Assembly: GCA_964304625.1 (NCBI GenBank)
Contig: OZ199838.1
Coordinates: 9,300,001 to 9,364,000 of the forward strand
Source: Kudoa neothunni
Taxonomy: Eukaryota > Cnidaria
Direction: 5' to 3'
Length of the DNA: 64,000 nt
Below the pieces are notes generated by a model. The model made no database searches and was not told the DNA's origin. It worked only from the letters and a program-made list of their open reading frames with translations. Position 1 is the stretch's first letter, and every line of letters begins with the position of its first letter. Shown here in pieces: positions 11,159-22,845 of the stretch. Both the position numbers and the translations under genes were made by a program.

Positions 11159-13225
11159 CCACAGTGGGTGACGGCTAATTCGTAATCCCTTTGGGACCAG
11201 AGAAAAAGTGCGAATTAGGCAGAAATGATGTTTAATTCGCACTTTATTTAACGTATGCGCAAAAGATTTTGGTCGATTTTATAAGAAATGTGATATTATC
11301 CTATTCTTTTAAAATAAAATTTGTTATTTTCGTTTGCTTAAATTCTTTTTTTGGATTAAAAACATTCCCTTCTCTAGTTTGTGAAGATAATCCAAAATAT
11401 TTGATCCATTCTAAATGAAATATCCCTTTAAATATTCAGAGCATTCCAGCGTTTTCTTTCGTGGTATATGACTCTTCTTTGTATGTTTCGGGTTCGCAAT
11501 CAGACAGTTCTTCTACATTCATGGTTACGCCGTTGTTTCCTTGGTTGGCCTCACATTCACAGACTTTAACGAGTTCTTCATCTTGGCATTGTATTATCTC
11601 TGGATCGTCGATTTCATCTAAACTTAAGGGTTTACAAGTTCGTCTATGTATAATTATAAGTTTGTAAAAAATAGTAATAAGGATCTTCGTTATCATCGAA
11701 TCTAAATCCGACCTTCTTGAAACAATTGGATATTGTTTGGATCGTTACGTCCCCCCGTAATTTTTATACAAATACCAACGCATCTAATAAATCAATTGGC
11801 TTAAGTTTGACATCATTCTCAACTAAAAATACTGATCTATTTATCAGATATCTTCTATAAACAGCTTTAAATGAATTAGTAATCCCTTGATCCATAGGTT
11901 GTAGAACACTAGTTGTGTTTTTAGGGAAAAATAATAATTCAATATTTGATAATTGTAATGATGAATGGCAACTCGCATTATCAAAAAATGGCACAATTTT
12001 TTTGTTCTGCTCGTTGAAATTAGCATTTAGTTTAACTAAATATTTCTTAAATATCTCCGAAGTCATCCATGCTTTCTTATTGGAGAAGTAAGGGGCTGGA
12101 GTATCTTTCAAATTGTTGAAACAATTTGGTTTTTCATGATGACCAATCATTAATGGTTCCAATTTTTCGCCTAATTGTGATGCTCCCAATAAAAGCGTAA
12201 CATTTTTTTGATCGCTTTGAGCATTTTGCATTTACTTCAGTACATAGAACATAATTTCTTCCAAAATCAGGTTACCATAAATACGTTCGAGTGAATATAA
12301 TGTATTGTAAAACAGTTCTTAAAAATTCCAATCGGTATTTGTCAATGATTGACATAAATTAAATTTTGATATAATTATTTTTTTAACGACATGTAACAAA
12401 TTAATGATGCTTTTTGTCGTTTTATATAGCTTATATATCTTACTGGGATATTGCTGACAGAATAGAGCTGTTTCATCAAGGTTGTGCACTCGTTCAGCTT
12501 TATAATTTTTTAATTGAAGTTTTCATTCATCGACAGTTTCTATGTTTACCATGTTTGCCTCACCATGAAAATTGAGTCGTCGTAAATTAAATCTTTCTTT
12601 GAATCCACGAAACCAACCATAGCTCATATCTTCCGCTTCTTTATTAATGTTTTTTGCAAATTCATTTCGTTTCGAAATAATTTCCAACGACGAAATTCTC
12701 AATTTTGTAGACCTCAGCCATATTAACCGCTCAAAAACTTGTTGATCAATTTCATCATTTGAATCCTTTTTCAAGGTTTTACGATTTCCTTTGACTACTC
12801 CGTTCTCAGCGGAGCTTTTTATTTCTTTTTTTTTCAATAATATTCCATTCAAAGTTGAAATAGAGGATAAGCCACAGTGTTTCACTGTGTGACTTTTAGC
12901 TTTTTTGGAGGCTGAATTTCGAAGTATTTAATAATATTATATTTTTCGGTAAGTGTCATCCATTTATGCTTTCTTTGTTCACCCATTTTTCTGTATCAAA
13001 TGATACCGGTACGCGCTTTGCATCCCTTGTCCCAGGAAATTAGTGCGAATTATCCATCAATGGGTTTAACTCATAAAATTTTCTTATATTTAATAGGATG
13101 AAACATTTTAAAGTTGTATATCGTCGTAATTAATTATTCTACTTATATATATATAACGATAAAAACCTCCAGGTTTATTTATTTTGGCGACAATGAAAAA
13201 AGTGCGAATTAGCCGTCACCCATTG
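11159..13225 (-). mobile_element. Tigger/pogo-type transposon
   Basis: Both ends carry the inverted repeat GTGGGTGACGGCTAATTCG (left, from 11165) and its near-complement ending at 13225, each next to a TA. The 2.07-kb interior encodes a broken minus-strand Tigger transposase. The terminus resembles that of the MITE at 24827-26037 (GTAGGTGACGG), so the two are relatives. Confidence 0.8.
11436..12986 (-). pseudogene. Tigger (DDE_1) transposase, broken
   Basis: The minus strand starts at 12986 with MGEQRKHKWMTLTEKYNIIK, a CENP-B-type N-terminal HTH. It shifts frame near 12890 and continues through the second HTH domain (12885-12523: YGWFRGFKERFNLRRLNFHG). The first catalytic Asp is in NLDETALF near 12470. 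The piece 12231-11764 holds LLLGASQLGEKLEPLMIG, the second Asp in VPFFDNASCHS and the third in TTSVLQPMDQGI. The acidic C-terminal tail lies at 11696-11436. All three acidic residues survive, but at least three frame breaks separate the parts. Confidence 0.8.
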
Positions 13226-13744
13226 TAATTATGCTTATAAATTATTTAAAGGGAGTAATAATAACATTAAATCATTTTTAATACGAGAAAACCTTTCAGT
13301 GTGTAAAATAACTAACGTACATAAGAGCGGTCCGTTATTGTATCCATTCAATGTTACTTTTATTTGGCTATGAGAGCATTGAGGAAAAATTATTCATTTA
13401 AATAATTGCCACAACCCTTCCCCTCACATTCCGCATCCATATATTCTACCCTCATCTGAATAAACAATAAGATTGTGGATTTTTTACATAACATTTTTTG
13501 GGATAAATACCATAATATGTAATTTTGAGAGGGTCAACATTATGTAAATTAAAGTATGTTAAATAAACGCTTATATTTTGATATTTTCCCTAATTTAATC
13601 AGCGTTGTGATTATTGTAAGTTTTTTCCTACAAATTTTTGCTCAAACTAAAAATTCAATCTATCTAAAAAAACTTAGAAACTGTACGAATTTTGACGGTG
13701 TACCACGAGTTCCATTAGGTAAAGGGCTTGTTCATTTAATTGAG

Positions 13745-15923
13745 ATGGTGCTACAGTTATTCGTTTGTTTCTCTAAAGAAGAGAACTTTTTAGAGGATCT
13801 CATTAAGGTATTTTATACGTTGAATGTAAACTAGTGAAATTCCGCAGAAAAAAATCTATTCGAGTCTCTTCCAAAATCAAGGTTTATATCCAAAAATGAT
13901 AGATCAAGAATTTTCACAAAATGGGCATTTAAAAATAATATGCTACCAGGAGAAAAACTCATCCAATGTATTTTCAAACGAATATTCCGTAATAATTCTG
14001 GATGGAATTGTATTTGAAAAAGTATAGATGTAGGCATAGATTTAGATAAAATAACGTCATCTAGGAGTTTGATTTGGAGAAAATATTTAATGACATAAAC
14101 CTGCTCTTAGAAATTAATCCATCATCTGAATGGAATAATATAGTGAGCGAATACATGGAAGATTTTCAACGCCTTTATGAAGGTCAATATACTTTATTTT
14201 ATTTGAGAGTAGTTTGAAATTGTAGCTTCAGTCTCTTTATTTTGAGATATAGACAGACCATAAAAAACTATGGCTTATGAAAGATACGATAGGATGTTCT
14301 AGTCTGTTGTGGAATATACCCTCATACAACATGAATTCACCAAATAATTTACCAATTATAATAGGCACCATGGCACTCGCAGATAACGTAAATTTTAGGC
14401 TGTTTATCGTTTTTAATCCGTGAATACATTAGCGATTAATCTACGAAGAAATATCACCGGAAAAAGTTTATTTTGTTGATTATGCTTATTCCGCATTGAA
14501 AAATGGAACTTTTGATGAAGATGAGCTTCTCGTTGCCAATTCGGAAAGATGTGTCAAGTTCTCAGGGAGAAAAAGTACATTTATTTATGTATAAACTTTT
14601 TATATATTTTTAAAAGTAAAATCTAGTTTATATAACCGCGTTTTTTTGAAAAATAACCCATCCCATATTCAATCAAATCCTGCACAATTTGTGGACAAAC
14701 TGATTATCAGCATGAAAAAAACGAGTTGATTCGGTAGTGCATCAATTTTACCTCCAAAGTCATTCAAAAATACCCTGCAAATCTGTCGCAGTGTTATTCA
14801 GTGGAGGAATTGATAGCGTCTCTCTTGTTCACATATTAAATAAGTATAATGATTTTGATTTATACTTTCTTTTCAATTTGTCTTTGTAGAATACTTGAAA
14901 TTGATATAGTTATCGAATTGTGGAACGTTGCCTTTTACAAAGGTGATGTAAGTACAGTCAATCAAGTCAATGATAGAACTCAAGCTAGATTTTGCATTGA
15001 AGAAATTGCGAAACGGAATCTTGGGCGCGAATTCAGACTGATTGAGGTGTGTATTCGATAACTTAAAATATAAGCGATCCTTTCATAGATCGATGTCTCT
15101 CAGAATGAATTAGAAACTGCCAAAAGTTCTATTATTCGATATTATTTGTATCCAAAAACCACCTACTTGGATGAATCCATAGGTTGTGCTTTCTGGTTTG
15201 CTGTAACTGCGAAGGGGAATAAAATGCATACACTTAAATATTGCGATAATTCGAAAATTCCTATTGTGAATACTGTAACCACGGATGAAGATATCAAATC
15301 CGATTCTAAGGTAGCATTCTTCGCCTAACTGCTTCGCATTATATTTGTTGTTGGTAGATAATAATAAATGGGTTGGGAGCTGATGAATTGTTGGCAGGTT
15401 ATACAAGCCATCGATTAGTATTCAAGTATATTTCGACACAAAATACTCACAGTTGTTGCTGTTATACGTTTATTAGCAATCATGGTGAACAGGCACTTAA
15501 TTCATGCTTATTGGATGGAATGAAAATTTTGTATGATAGAAATCTCGGTAGAGATTCAAGGTTATTTGATAGGATCAGTACTATTATTTCTATTGTCGCT
15601 TTTAGGATATTCGTTGGTTGTGGGAAAACAATCATATTTCCTTTTTTAGACACTGAATTAATCGAATTCACACTGAATATTCCTATAGAGATGCGTGTAT
15701 ATTAGATATTCATTTATATCCAATAATAAGAAAACTATAGTGCAATTTAAAATTGGATAGAGGGGTTGGAGAAAAACAGTTGCTTAGAAACACACTCAAA
15801 CAATGGGGTTATAGTGAACGGATCTATAGCACCCATAAACAAGCTATCCAATTTGGAAGTAGATCAGCGAAGATGGGAGACAAAAAAGTCAAAGGAAACG
15901 AAAATTCATTTATTTTGGATTAA
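13745..15923 (+). CDS. ASNSD1: ASNSD1, asparagine synthetase domain protein
   Basis: Eleven exons: 13745-13807, 13848-14021, 14065-14208, 14253-14387, 14433-14574, 14617-14843, 14890-15046, 15089-15310, 15358-15425, 15477-15696 and 15741-15923. They give about 577 residues (human about 640). The N-terminal half aligns with the amidotransferase-like domain (YSSLFQNQGLYPK; HKKLWLMKDTIGCSSLLWN). The C-terminal half is an asparagine-synthetase-type PP-loop domain with VAVLFSGGIDSVSLV, LWNVAF, ESIGCAFWFA, GLGADELLAGYTSHR, RNLGRDSRLF and FPFLD, ending RGVGEKQLLR and QAIQFGSRSAKMG. Where the family has Met-Cys-Gly this protein starts Met-Val-Leu, so the nucleophilic Cys is absent. In exon 6 the frame changes within a run of seven A at about 14715-14721; removing one A restores it. 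Exon 10 carries about 15 extra residues before FPFLD. The role of the family is not well defined. Confidence 0.8.
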
Positions 15924-16829
15924 TCAGATTACAAATTGTAGCATAGATTTAAAATTGGAGATTGTTCTTTTTTTATTTTGCAACCTAATAAATTAAGAAA
16001 ATTTAAAATTGCTTGTTTTGTCAACTCCATATAATGTATTGAACAATACACATTTCATATTGAAAGTTTTTACTAGTTATGAGTTTCAAAAACGTATTCT
16101 AAGAGAATATGCATTGTAGTTGAGTAAGGAAGTATTTAAGGAAAGCTGGCTGATAAAACGACTATAATAAGGTTTAGACACTGCGTAATTTAACGTTTAT
16201 CATCAATATATTATTTAACGTGATTATTTAAATGCATCGTTACGTATTAATTACTTAAAGAAATTCGCATTATGTATTTGAATGCAATTTCAACTAGGTA
16301 TTAAAAAATGTGGATTAATTTGGGTCTCACAAATGTGTAACCATTTCCTGGATTATAATTTGATAATTATTAAATTTTATTTTCCAATTTTTACTACATG
16401 TTGAGGAGAAATTTAAAATTATATGGCTTAATAAATAAAATAAATTTAACGTCAAAAAGCTGTATGTGTGAAGTACCTTAACTTGTCGGATGAAGGATGC
16501 ACATAATAGTTCCAATAATATAAGGGAAAATCATCTAGTATTAACTTTACGACATATACTTAAATAATTAAAATATTAATAAAACTTAAAAACGGTAGAT
16601 TGATTAAAATATGATCGTTTTGAAAACCGCAGCCTCACAGGGAGTTGCGATTAAAGATAAGTCCAAAATATTTTCAATTTTCTTAATTATTAAAGTTTCA
16701 AAACTCTCTGATATCAACATTGATATCAATAATTCCAGTGGAGGTTAAATTAGATTTTAGAATTACAAAATTTTTTTAGTGTAGGAGTAACAAATTGCAT
16801 CTGTCAATGAGCAATGTGATATTATGATG
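15924..16829. other. intergenic DNA downstream of ASNSD1
   Basis: AT-rich sequence without supportable genes. The short ORF at 16327-16515 (minus) has no family features and no splice context. I see no transposon ends until the 8-bp duplication at 16830. Confidence 0.5.
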
Positions 16830-16837
16830 GGCTAGAG

Positions 16838-17332
16838 CAGAGGTCGGGAATCTATAGCTCGCATATAAATCCTCAATTTAAAAATATGTTTCGTTAAACT
16901 CCTTTGTGCGTATCCGAAACGATCACTACGGAAAGTCGGTTACTTACCATATCATACACTGTAGCGTGCGAGTATTGCCGTAACGAAAATGTTTAGCTCT
17001 ACGTATGTATGTGAGCAGCCATTTTACGTTTAAAAGATGTTAAGACAAAACTACCGTGACATTTAACGGATGGATATCTAAAAGCCTGCATGAATTTTAA
17101 TCTTACCACTTATCAACCAGACTACAAAGCCGTCTACAAAACCATGTAGAACCCGAAGTCGCATTGATAACGGGAAATGTTCGTCACCGATTAGCAATAG
17201 CGTAAAAATGCTATTAAAGTAATTTAGTGATTTGTTTTAGTTTCAAAACATATTATATGGTGCTCGTTGAATTAGGATTAAAAAATATGTGGCCTTTGTG
17301 GCTCTCTCACCAAAACAGATTCCCGCCCCCTG
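16838..17332. mobile_element. hAT-type MITE with perfect 8-bp target duplication
   Basis: A 495-bp element flanked by GGCTAGAG at 16830-16837 and 17333-17340. Its ends are CAGAGGTCGGGAATC on the left and CAGGGGGCGGGAATC (complement) on the right. It is non-coding. It is separated by only 20 bp from the next hAT-type MITE. Confidence 0.85.
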
Positions 17333-17352
17333 GGCTAGAGTATGGTTTAGGA

Positions 17353-17989
17353 CAGGGGTTCTCAACCATTTTTTAAAATTTCCCTCTCGTTCTGGCAAAG
17401 ATCCAATTTTACCCCTTTAACTTGGATGTCGAATTCGTTTTTACTTTATGGTTTTGTACTAAGTAAACTAAGGCAGAGGCCATTTGCACTGTAAACACCA
17501 ATCATAAAAGGCATGCACGCCTCTGTGATGACAATTTTAAATCCCAGAAACTCTTACTCACAAGCTATTCACCTATTTAATTTTTTAGGTTTTTCTAAAT
17601 TAAATTATTTTTTCCAATTTATTTGCGCCCAAGGACCAAAAATAATTAAAACTGATCAAAATTAACGCCGTTCGAATATTATTTATTATGCAAATATCTA
17701 CTTTAAGTATTATAATTATTATTAGGATACATCACCAAAAGATAAACGAGATGTAAAAGAAATAGAATAATTATAGTTTTATAAATTGTTGATAAATACT
17801 TATTCCCAAAGACATTTGAAGCATTTCTTCCAACTTCTTATTGAGTTTAATAACCTTGGAATATATAATTCCTTCGAAATCCTTAAGAATATCACAAACC
17901 CCATTATGCATAAATTGCACCTATCCAATTTTGATGTCACTTAATTTACCCCATGACATTTAAAATCCCCCCCCGGTTGAGAATCCCTG
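17353..17989. mobile_element. hAT-type MITE, family A copy 2
   Basis: A 637-bp element whose ends are CAGGGGTTCTCAACC and, on the complementary strand, CAGGGATTCTCAACC. It is flanked by GTTTAGGA (17345-17352) and GTTTAGAA (17990-17997), a 7-of-8 match. It is homologous throughout to 9407-10040. From 17990 to 19347 I see only AT-rich DNA, apart from a hAT-like terminus (complement CAGTGTTCTTAGAACG) near 18830-18854 whose partner I could not identify. Confidence 0.85.
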
Positions 17990-19351
17990 GTTTAGAACAT
18001 TAACGGGAAAAATGCGGTCCCAAGTAATTATTTTGCCGCCGAATGCATCAGATAAAATTTTAATATGTAATGATTTATTAAGTGGTAATTGGTTACTCAA
18101 TGCCATCAATATATTTATTGTAACGGTGCAATTTTCCCATTTTACTTTTTACTTATAATGAATACGGAGAGATTAAATTAGCAACAAAATATTTTAACTA
18201 TTTAATCGTATTTATTTTGTTTTCTCTGGTATATTATTTGCATGTTACATTATATCATTATATTAATGATTAATTACAGGTTCTATAAGTTGCGGTACAT
18301 TGGCAACTCTAATGTAATAATGTGTCTTCCTGAATCTGAAAGTATGCCCACCTTGGGTATATATGTGTGAATTAAGTTTTTTTTTGCTATTTCCTAGTAA
18401 TATAATCATAAAAAAACCTTAAATTGATTCAAATTTTCGCAGAATACGTACTTAGTAAATTAGCGTTATCTGATTTTTAGAAAGTACTAAATAAAGCGGT
18501 GCGAATAAAATTATTTAAGGTAAACTATGCAATTAATGAATTTTTTCTCCATATCCGTTCAAAGAAACAAGTAATAATTTGATTGGAACCTAAAAAAATC
18601 ATCAAATAGAATTTCTAGATTATTGAGAGATTTACGCCAGCTCTAAAATCCCCGGAAAATATTTTTATTCTCCAGACAATTCATTCAATTACTTTCACAC
18701 AATTGCTTAAATAATGATCAACAAAAGGATATATAAAATTAATAACGCTCTCTCTGTACGATCGGCATGGATATAGGGCGAAAAATACACCATAATCTTT
18801 AGTGCAATGTTACCCAATCTTGTCGGATCACGGACCCACGTTCTAAGAACACTGCTTTAGAAGGTTCTTAAAAATTGGCATTAATTATAAATCGGTTTTT
18901 TCGAATGTAAGGGCGTGGAAAAATTTGATGGAACCTAGAAATTGTTGAACGTTTATTGGATGCACAAAAACCTGAACATTGGTGCATTGATGTAGCACGC
19001 TTAATGGCGTACTAATTGGACAATGTAGAGTAGAGTACTTTGAAGCCAATACATCGATATACGATCTCGTTTATTTTTATGTGATCATTACTATCATAAT
19101 ACACTGACAAAAGTAATGATAAATTATATACAAATATACAATAACATTTGACTTGGTCTTTACCCAAGTAGAATCGAAAATGTTTTAATCCCAAGCTTGT
19201 CTTATTTATTGTCGTGATCGGCTCTGTTTTTGATTTAACTTGATATAATATTGATTATTTATCAATCTAGATTATTTCTTTTAGGTTTATAAGACCTATA
19301 TACATGAAAGTTCTGCTTAATGTTAGCTAGGTCACAACGAGTGTCACTTAA

Positions 19352-21266
19352 ACCTCCGTGGCACGCATGGGGTTCAATGGACCCCACGTGAATTTTCGTT
19401 CCCGATAATTCTGGTTTTAACTAACTTAGTTCTAAACGGTCAGTTCTATTCGCATATTTTTGTTTATTTAACTTTTATGCCAACTTGATTGATTTAAGAA
19501 AATTTCTTGACGGTGATAGCAACGATTCTTATCTATCCGATCTAGAGTCCCATAGCGATGACTCGCGTAATGATGATTTGGTATTAGATAAAAAGATAAG
19601 TCGAGTTCTGAATCATTTGAGAATATAGAAGAACCCGATATATCTAAAAATTACTCAACTTTGGAAACTTCTGATGAAAATAAAGATAAATTTTATGGAA
19701 ATAACTTTGAATGGCCAGCTAATCTTGTTGGATTATTTTCTAAAAAGAGGAAATACGATATCTTAAACGAAAAAAATCAAATACTCATTCCTGATTATAT
19801 TAACTCAGAATCTCAAATCTAGAGCTTATTTTTTACAGATGCAATATTAAATAATATATTTTATCACACCAACAACCATTTAAAAAACAATAAGTCAAAC
19901 TTCAAACGAGAACGTGATTGCACGGAGTTTGATCTATGTGATTTAAAAGCATTCAATGGCTTGCATTACTTTCTTGCAATAAGAAAGGCAAATTTAACCG
20001 ACATGAATGAACTCTGGGAAGATGATGTCTTCGGCATTCCATTATGCAAAAAAGTTTTCAGTTTTAATAGATTCAAATAATTGAAAAGATGTCTACATTA
20101 TGCTGGAAATTTGCCAGACTCTGCTCATCATAAATTTGAAAAAATTAAAGATGTTTTCAATGACGTCAAAACAAAATTCTTAAAATATTATTTCCCCTCA
20201 GAATATTTAGTCATTGATGAAATGCTAAAATCATTTAGAGGGAGTGTATTTTTTAAACATTACCTGCCCAAAAAGCCAGCGAAATATGGGCTTAAAATAT
20301 TCAATATGACAGATTCAAAGACATTTTATACTTTAAACCTAGAAGTTTATGTGGGTGCTTAGAGTAACGTGAATAATTCTGCTCAAAGTGTAGTTATGCG
20401 TCTAGCACAACCAATTTTAGGTCCTGCCAGAAACATAACTTTAGATAACTGGTTTTCTTCTGTTCCCCTTTTTCAAGAATTGTTAAAAAATAGAATAACC
20501 GCTTGCGGAACTTTAAAAAAAATAAAAAAGAAATTCCTGGTGAATTTTTAGCATCAAAAACAAAAGAGCTGTACTCATCGAAATTTGCATATACTAAAGA
20601 GTTAACGCTACTTTCATATGTCCCTAAAAAGAATAAATCGGTCATTTTATTGAGCACATTTCATCACAAACCAATATTCGACTTAGAAAATCCTCAAAAA
20701 ATTCCAGAGATTATTTCATTTTATAACTCTACCAAGGGTGGTGTTGATACAGTTGACCAAATGTGTGCCAATTATTCCACCTATCGAACAACTAGAAGAT
20801 GACCGGCAGTAATATTTCACACTTTGTTAGACGTCGTATCAATCAACGCTTTTGTTATTTACTGTATAAAATCGAACAAACAAATAAGAAGGAAAGATTT
20901 TTTGAAATCGTTATCCACGCAGCTTATGGAAGAGCAAATCTGTAGAAAAGGTATTAAACATAATTTATTTTAATTAAAACTTTACAGAACCACCAAAAAT
21001 CAAATTTTCACAAGAATCCAACAATCTCATCGCCAAAAAAAGTTGCCACTAGTGTTCTCGTCAAAACGATAAAAAAACCCGAACAGCGTGTCACAGTTGC
21101 AAAAATCAGGTTTGCAAGGAACACTCTAACGTTATATACGACAACTGTTTTTAAAACAATCAATTAAAATAATATATGTGGCAATTTACATCGAGTTTTT
21201 CTTCGTGGGGTCCAATGGACCCCATGCGTGCGTTCGCGTTAAGTTTTTTGCGTGTGCCACGGAGGG
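19352..21266 (+). mobile_element. piggyBac transposon, TTAA-flanked
   Basis: The element lies between TTAA at 19348-19351 and TTAA at 21267-21270. The left end starts ACCTCCGTGGCACGCATGG and the right end ends in its near-complement, GTGTGCCACGGAGGG. Just inside each end is the near-palindrome TGGGGTCCAATGGACCCCA (left copy with one change). These features and the enclosed transposase identify piggyBac. At 1.9 kb it is close to full length but its gene contains stops. Confidence 0.9.
19500..21155 (+). pseudogene. piggyBac transposase, interrupted
   Basis: The plus strand encodes an acidic N-terminus (SFENIEEPDISKNYSTLE near 19615) and then DFNGLHYFLAI-like and NELWEDDVFGIPLC segments. The piece from 20081 has the first Asp in YLVIDEMLKSFRG, the second in NITLDNWFSSVPLFQELL and the third in GGVDTVDQM. 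The C-terminus has a cysteine-rich zinc finger near 21040-21150 (CHSCKNQVCKEHSNVI). The DDD catalytic set is complete, but in-frame stops (for example after LNLEVYVGA and near 19820) and a frame change at about 20530 break the gene. Confidence 0.85.
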
Positions 21267-21270
21267 TTAA

Positions 21271-22440
21271 CAATGTTTTTGACAGAATGAAGAACTAAAG
21301 ATGTTAATTTTTATGGTCCGTCGATAATTCAAAATAGACCTTATCGAATACATCTTAATTTTAATAAAAATAAAAGTATATATTGATAAGTTACAAGTTT
21401 GAGTGTGATATGAAAATTGAATCAAACTTACAAGCAGTTTAAATTAAAAAATCGATACTTTGGACAAATGTGAGGCAAAGAACTGTTTATCAAGAAAATG
21501 GGTAGTGATAGAAAAAGATTGAGAAATAATGTTATAAATGGTGATGCTCCCTGAATAGCCGCAAATAATGACAATAGAAAACCACACAAAATGTAAAAAA
21601 ACACAACAAATAAATAAAATATATTAAAATAAATAACGATTTTCTCTAATTATGAAAATGTACAAGTGTATGCGGTCACCCAAAACAGCTAAAAATAAAA
21701 TTCACATACTCAAACCAATGTACAAATATATTACTATGAAAGTGCTAAAAGCGGGGGTTAGAACTTCGACAAAACTTGGTGCTAATATTTTGAAATGCTC
21801 GTTCTCCTGGATTCTATGGTAACTTAGCATCACTTTATAAAGGCACCATATGAGTGCCCCAAACCTAAATCAACCCACTAATATACCATTGACTAGAACA
21901 ACTCCAAAATACGATAATATCGCTTTGAACCCCAGAAAATGATTCCAACCAAAGACAATACCCAAAAATATGGAAAAGAATTGACAATACCAGTAAAGGG
22001 CATCACAAAAGTCGTCCTAATTATAATGAATAGTACTATCAAAACCTAACTATTTACAATTTCTTTCCATTGATAATTCTCACGTAAACCATTGTAAAGA
22101 AGACTGAAAAATCTAGCGAAATGTGATTGGAGAGACATGGCAACCAAAGATGAGTTGCTAGACAGTTTGATTCAAATGAAGTTAACAGAAATACACCGGC
22201 TGACAGCTCGGTTACATGCGCCAATTTATCCACGATTAATTCCGAATATATGCAACAAAATTAATTTATACAAAGTAATAAAAAAATATTGTTCCAAGTT
22301 CTGCAAAACGATTAAAATATACTATTAGCTGAATAGAAACAAGCAGTGTTTACACAGATCACAATTACAAACAGTCAAAAAGATGAATGAAAAATTTCAA
22401 AAATAATAATTGGTAGTTGAAAAATTGACAATAGACACAT
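21271..22440. other. intergenic DNA with one unexplained small ORF
   Basis: An ORF at 22137-22328 (+) starts MATKDELLDSLIQMKL and reads 63 codons. It has a plausible coding-like opening, but no family match I can name and no clear continuation by splicing. I list it only as a possibility. The remaining sequence is AT-rich without other signals. Confidence 0.3.
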
Positions 22441-22465
22441 TTTCATATATGAATAATTTGGAAAA

Positions 22466-22735
22466 TTATTTCTGTCGTTTTTCGTTTGTAATCTTCAGCT
22501 GTTCAAGCAAAAACCAAACAAGCATCAACCCTAGTAGAGTGAATCCAACGAGTAAATACCAAATATAGGACATCATATAGGAGTCTGCGACAAAAAAATA
22601 AAGTGCAAATAGTACAAAAATATTTGCCGAATAGACAACACCGAAAAACAAACAAGTCGAAAAATTCAGTCCAGGCTCAATCAATTTTGCAATAACGTTC
22701 ATCAACATAATTCTTCTAAAATTTAACTCAATCAA
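22466..22735 (-). CDS. PKR1-like small ER membrane protein
   Basis: A single-exon ORF of 89 residues on the minus strand. A short N-terminus with LIEPGLNFS is followed by two hydrophobic segments (roughly residues 28-48 and 54-77) and then WFLLEQLKITNEKRQK. The layout of an EPG motif before two membrane helices, and W-F-x-x-E-L right after the second, resembles yeast Pkr1, which helps assemble the V-ATPase V0 sector in the ER. The similarity is short and judged by eye, so the identity is tentative. The start could also be Met-10 or Met-12. It is divergent from EXOSC7, with 110 bp between the starts. Confidence 0.5.
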   Translation of the reverse strand: MIELNFRRIMLMNVIAKLIEPGLNFSTCLFFGVVYSANIFVLFALYFFVADSYMMSYIWYLLVGFTLLGLMLVWFLLEQLKITNEKRQK

Positions 22736-22845
22736 TGTTTGATAAGTATTAAGCTTTAAATTAATTGAAATAAATTTTTATCGAAATAATACAGAGAGTG
22801 ATGTAACTTTTTGATAGTTCGGTGGTGACAGGCGTACGCACAAAT
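22736..22845. promoter_or_regulatory. probable shared promoter, PKR1-like / EXOSC7
   Basis: Only 110 bp separate the divergent start codons, so both genes must be driven from this AT-rich segment or from within the neighbouring gene. No specific factor site is recognised. Confidence 0.45.

Noticed and set aside
14209-14270. Apparent frameshift in a six-A run of ASNSD1 near HKKLWLMKD
   Set aside because: Extending exon 3 through GQYTLFYLR and using the GT at 14209 and AG at 14252 joins the frames without any base change and matches the family, so it is a normal intron.
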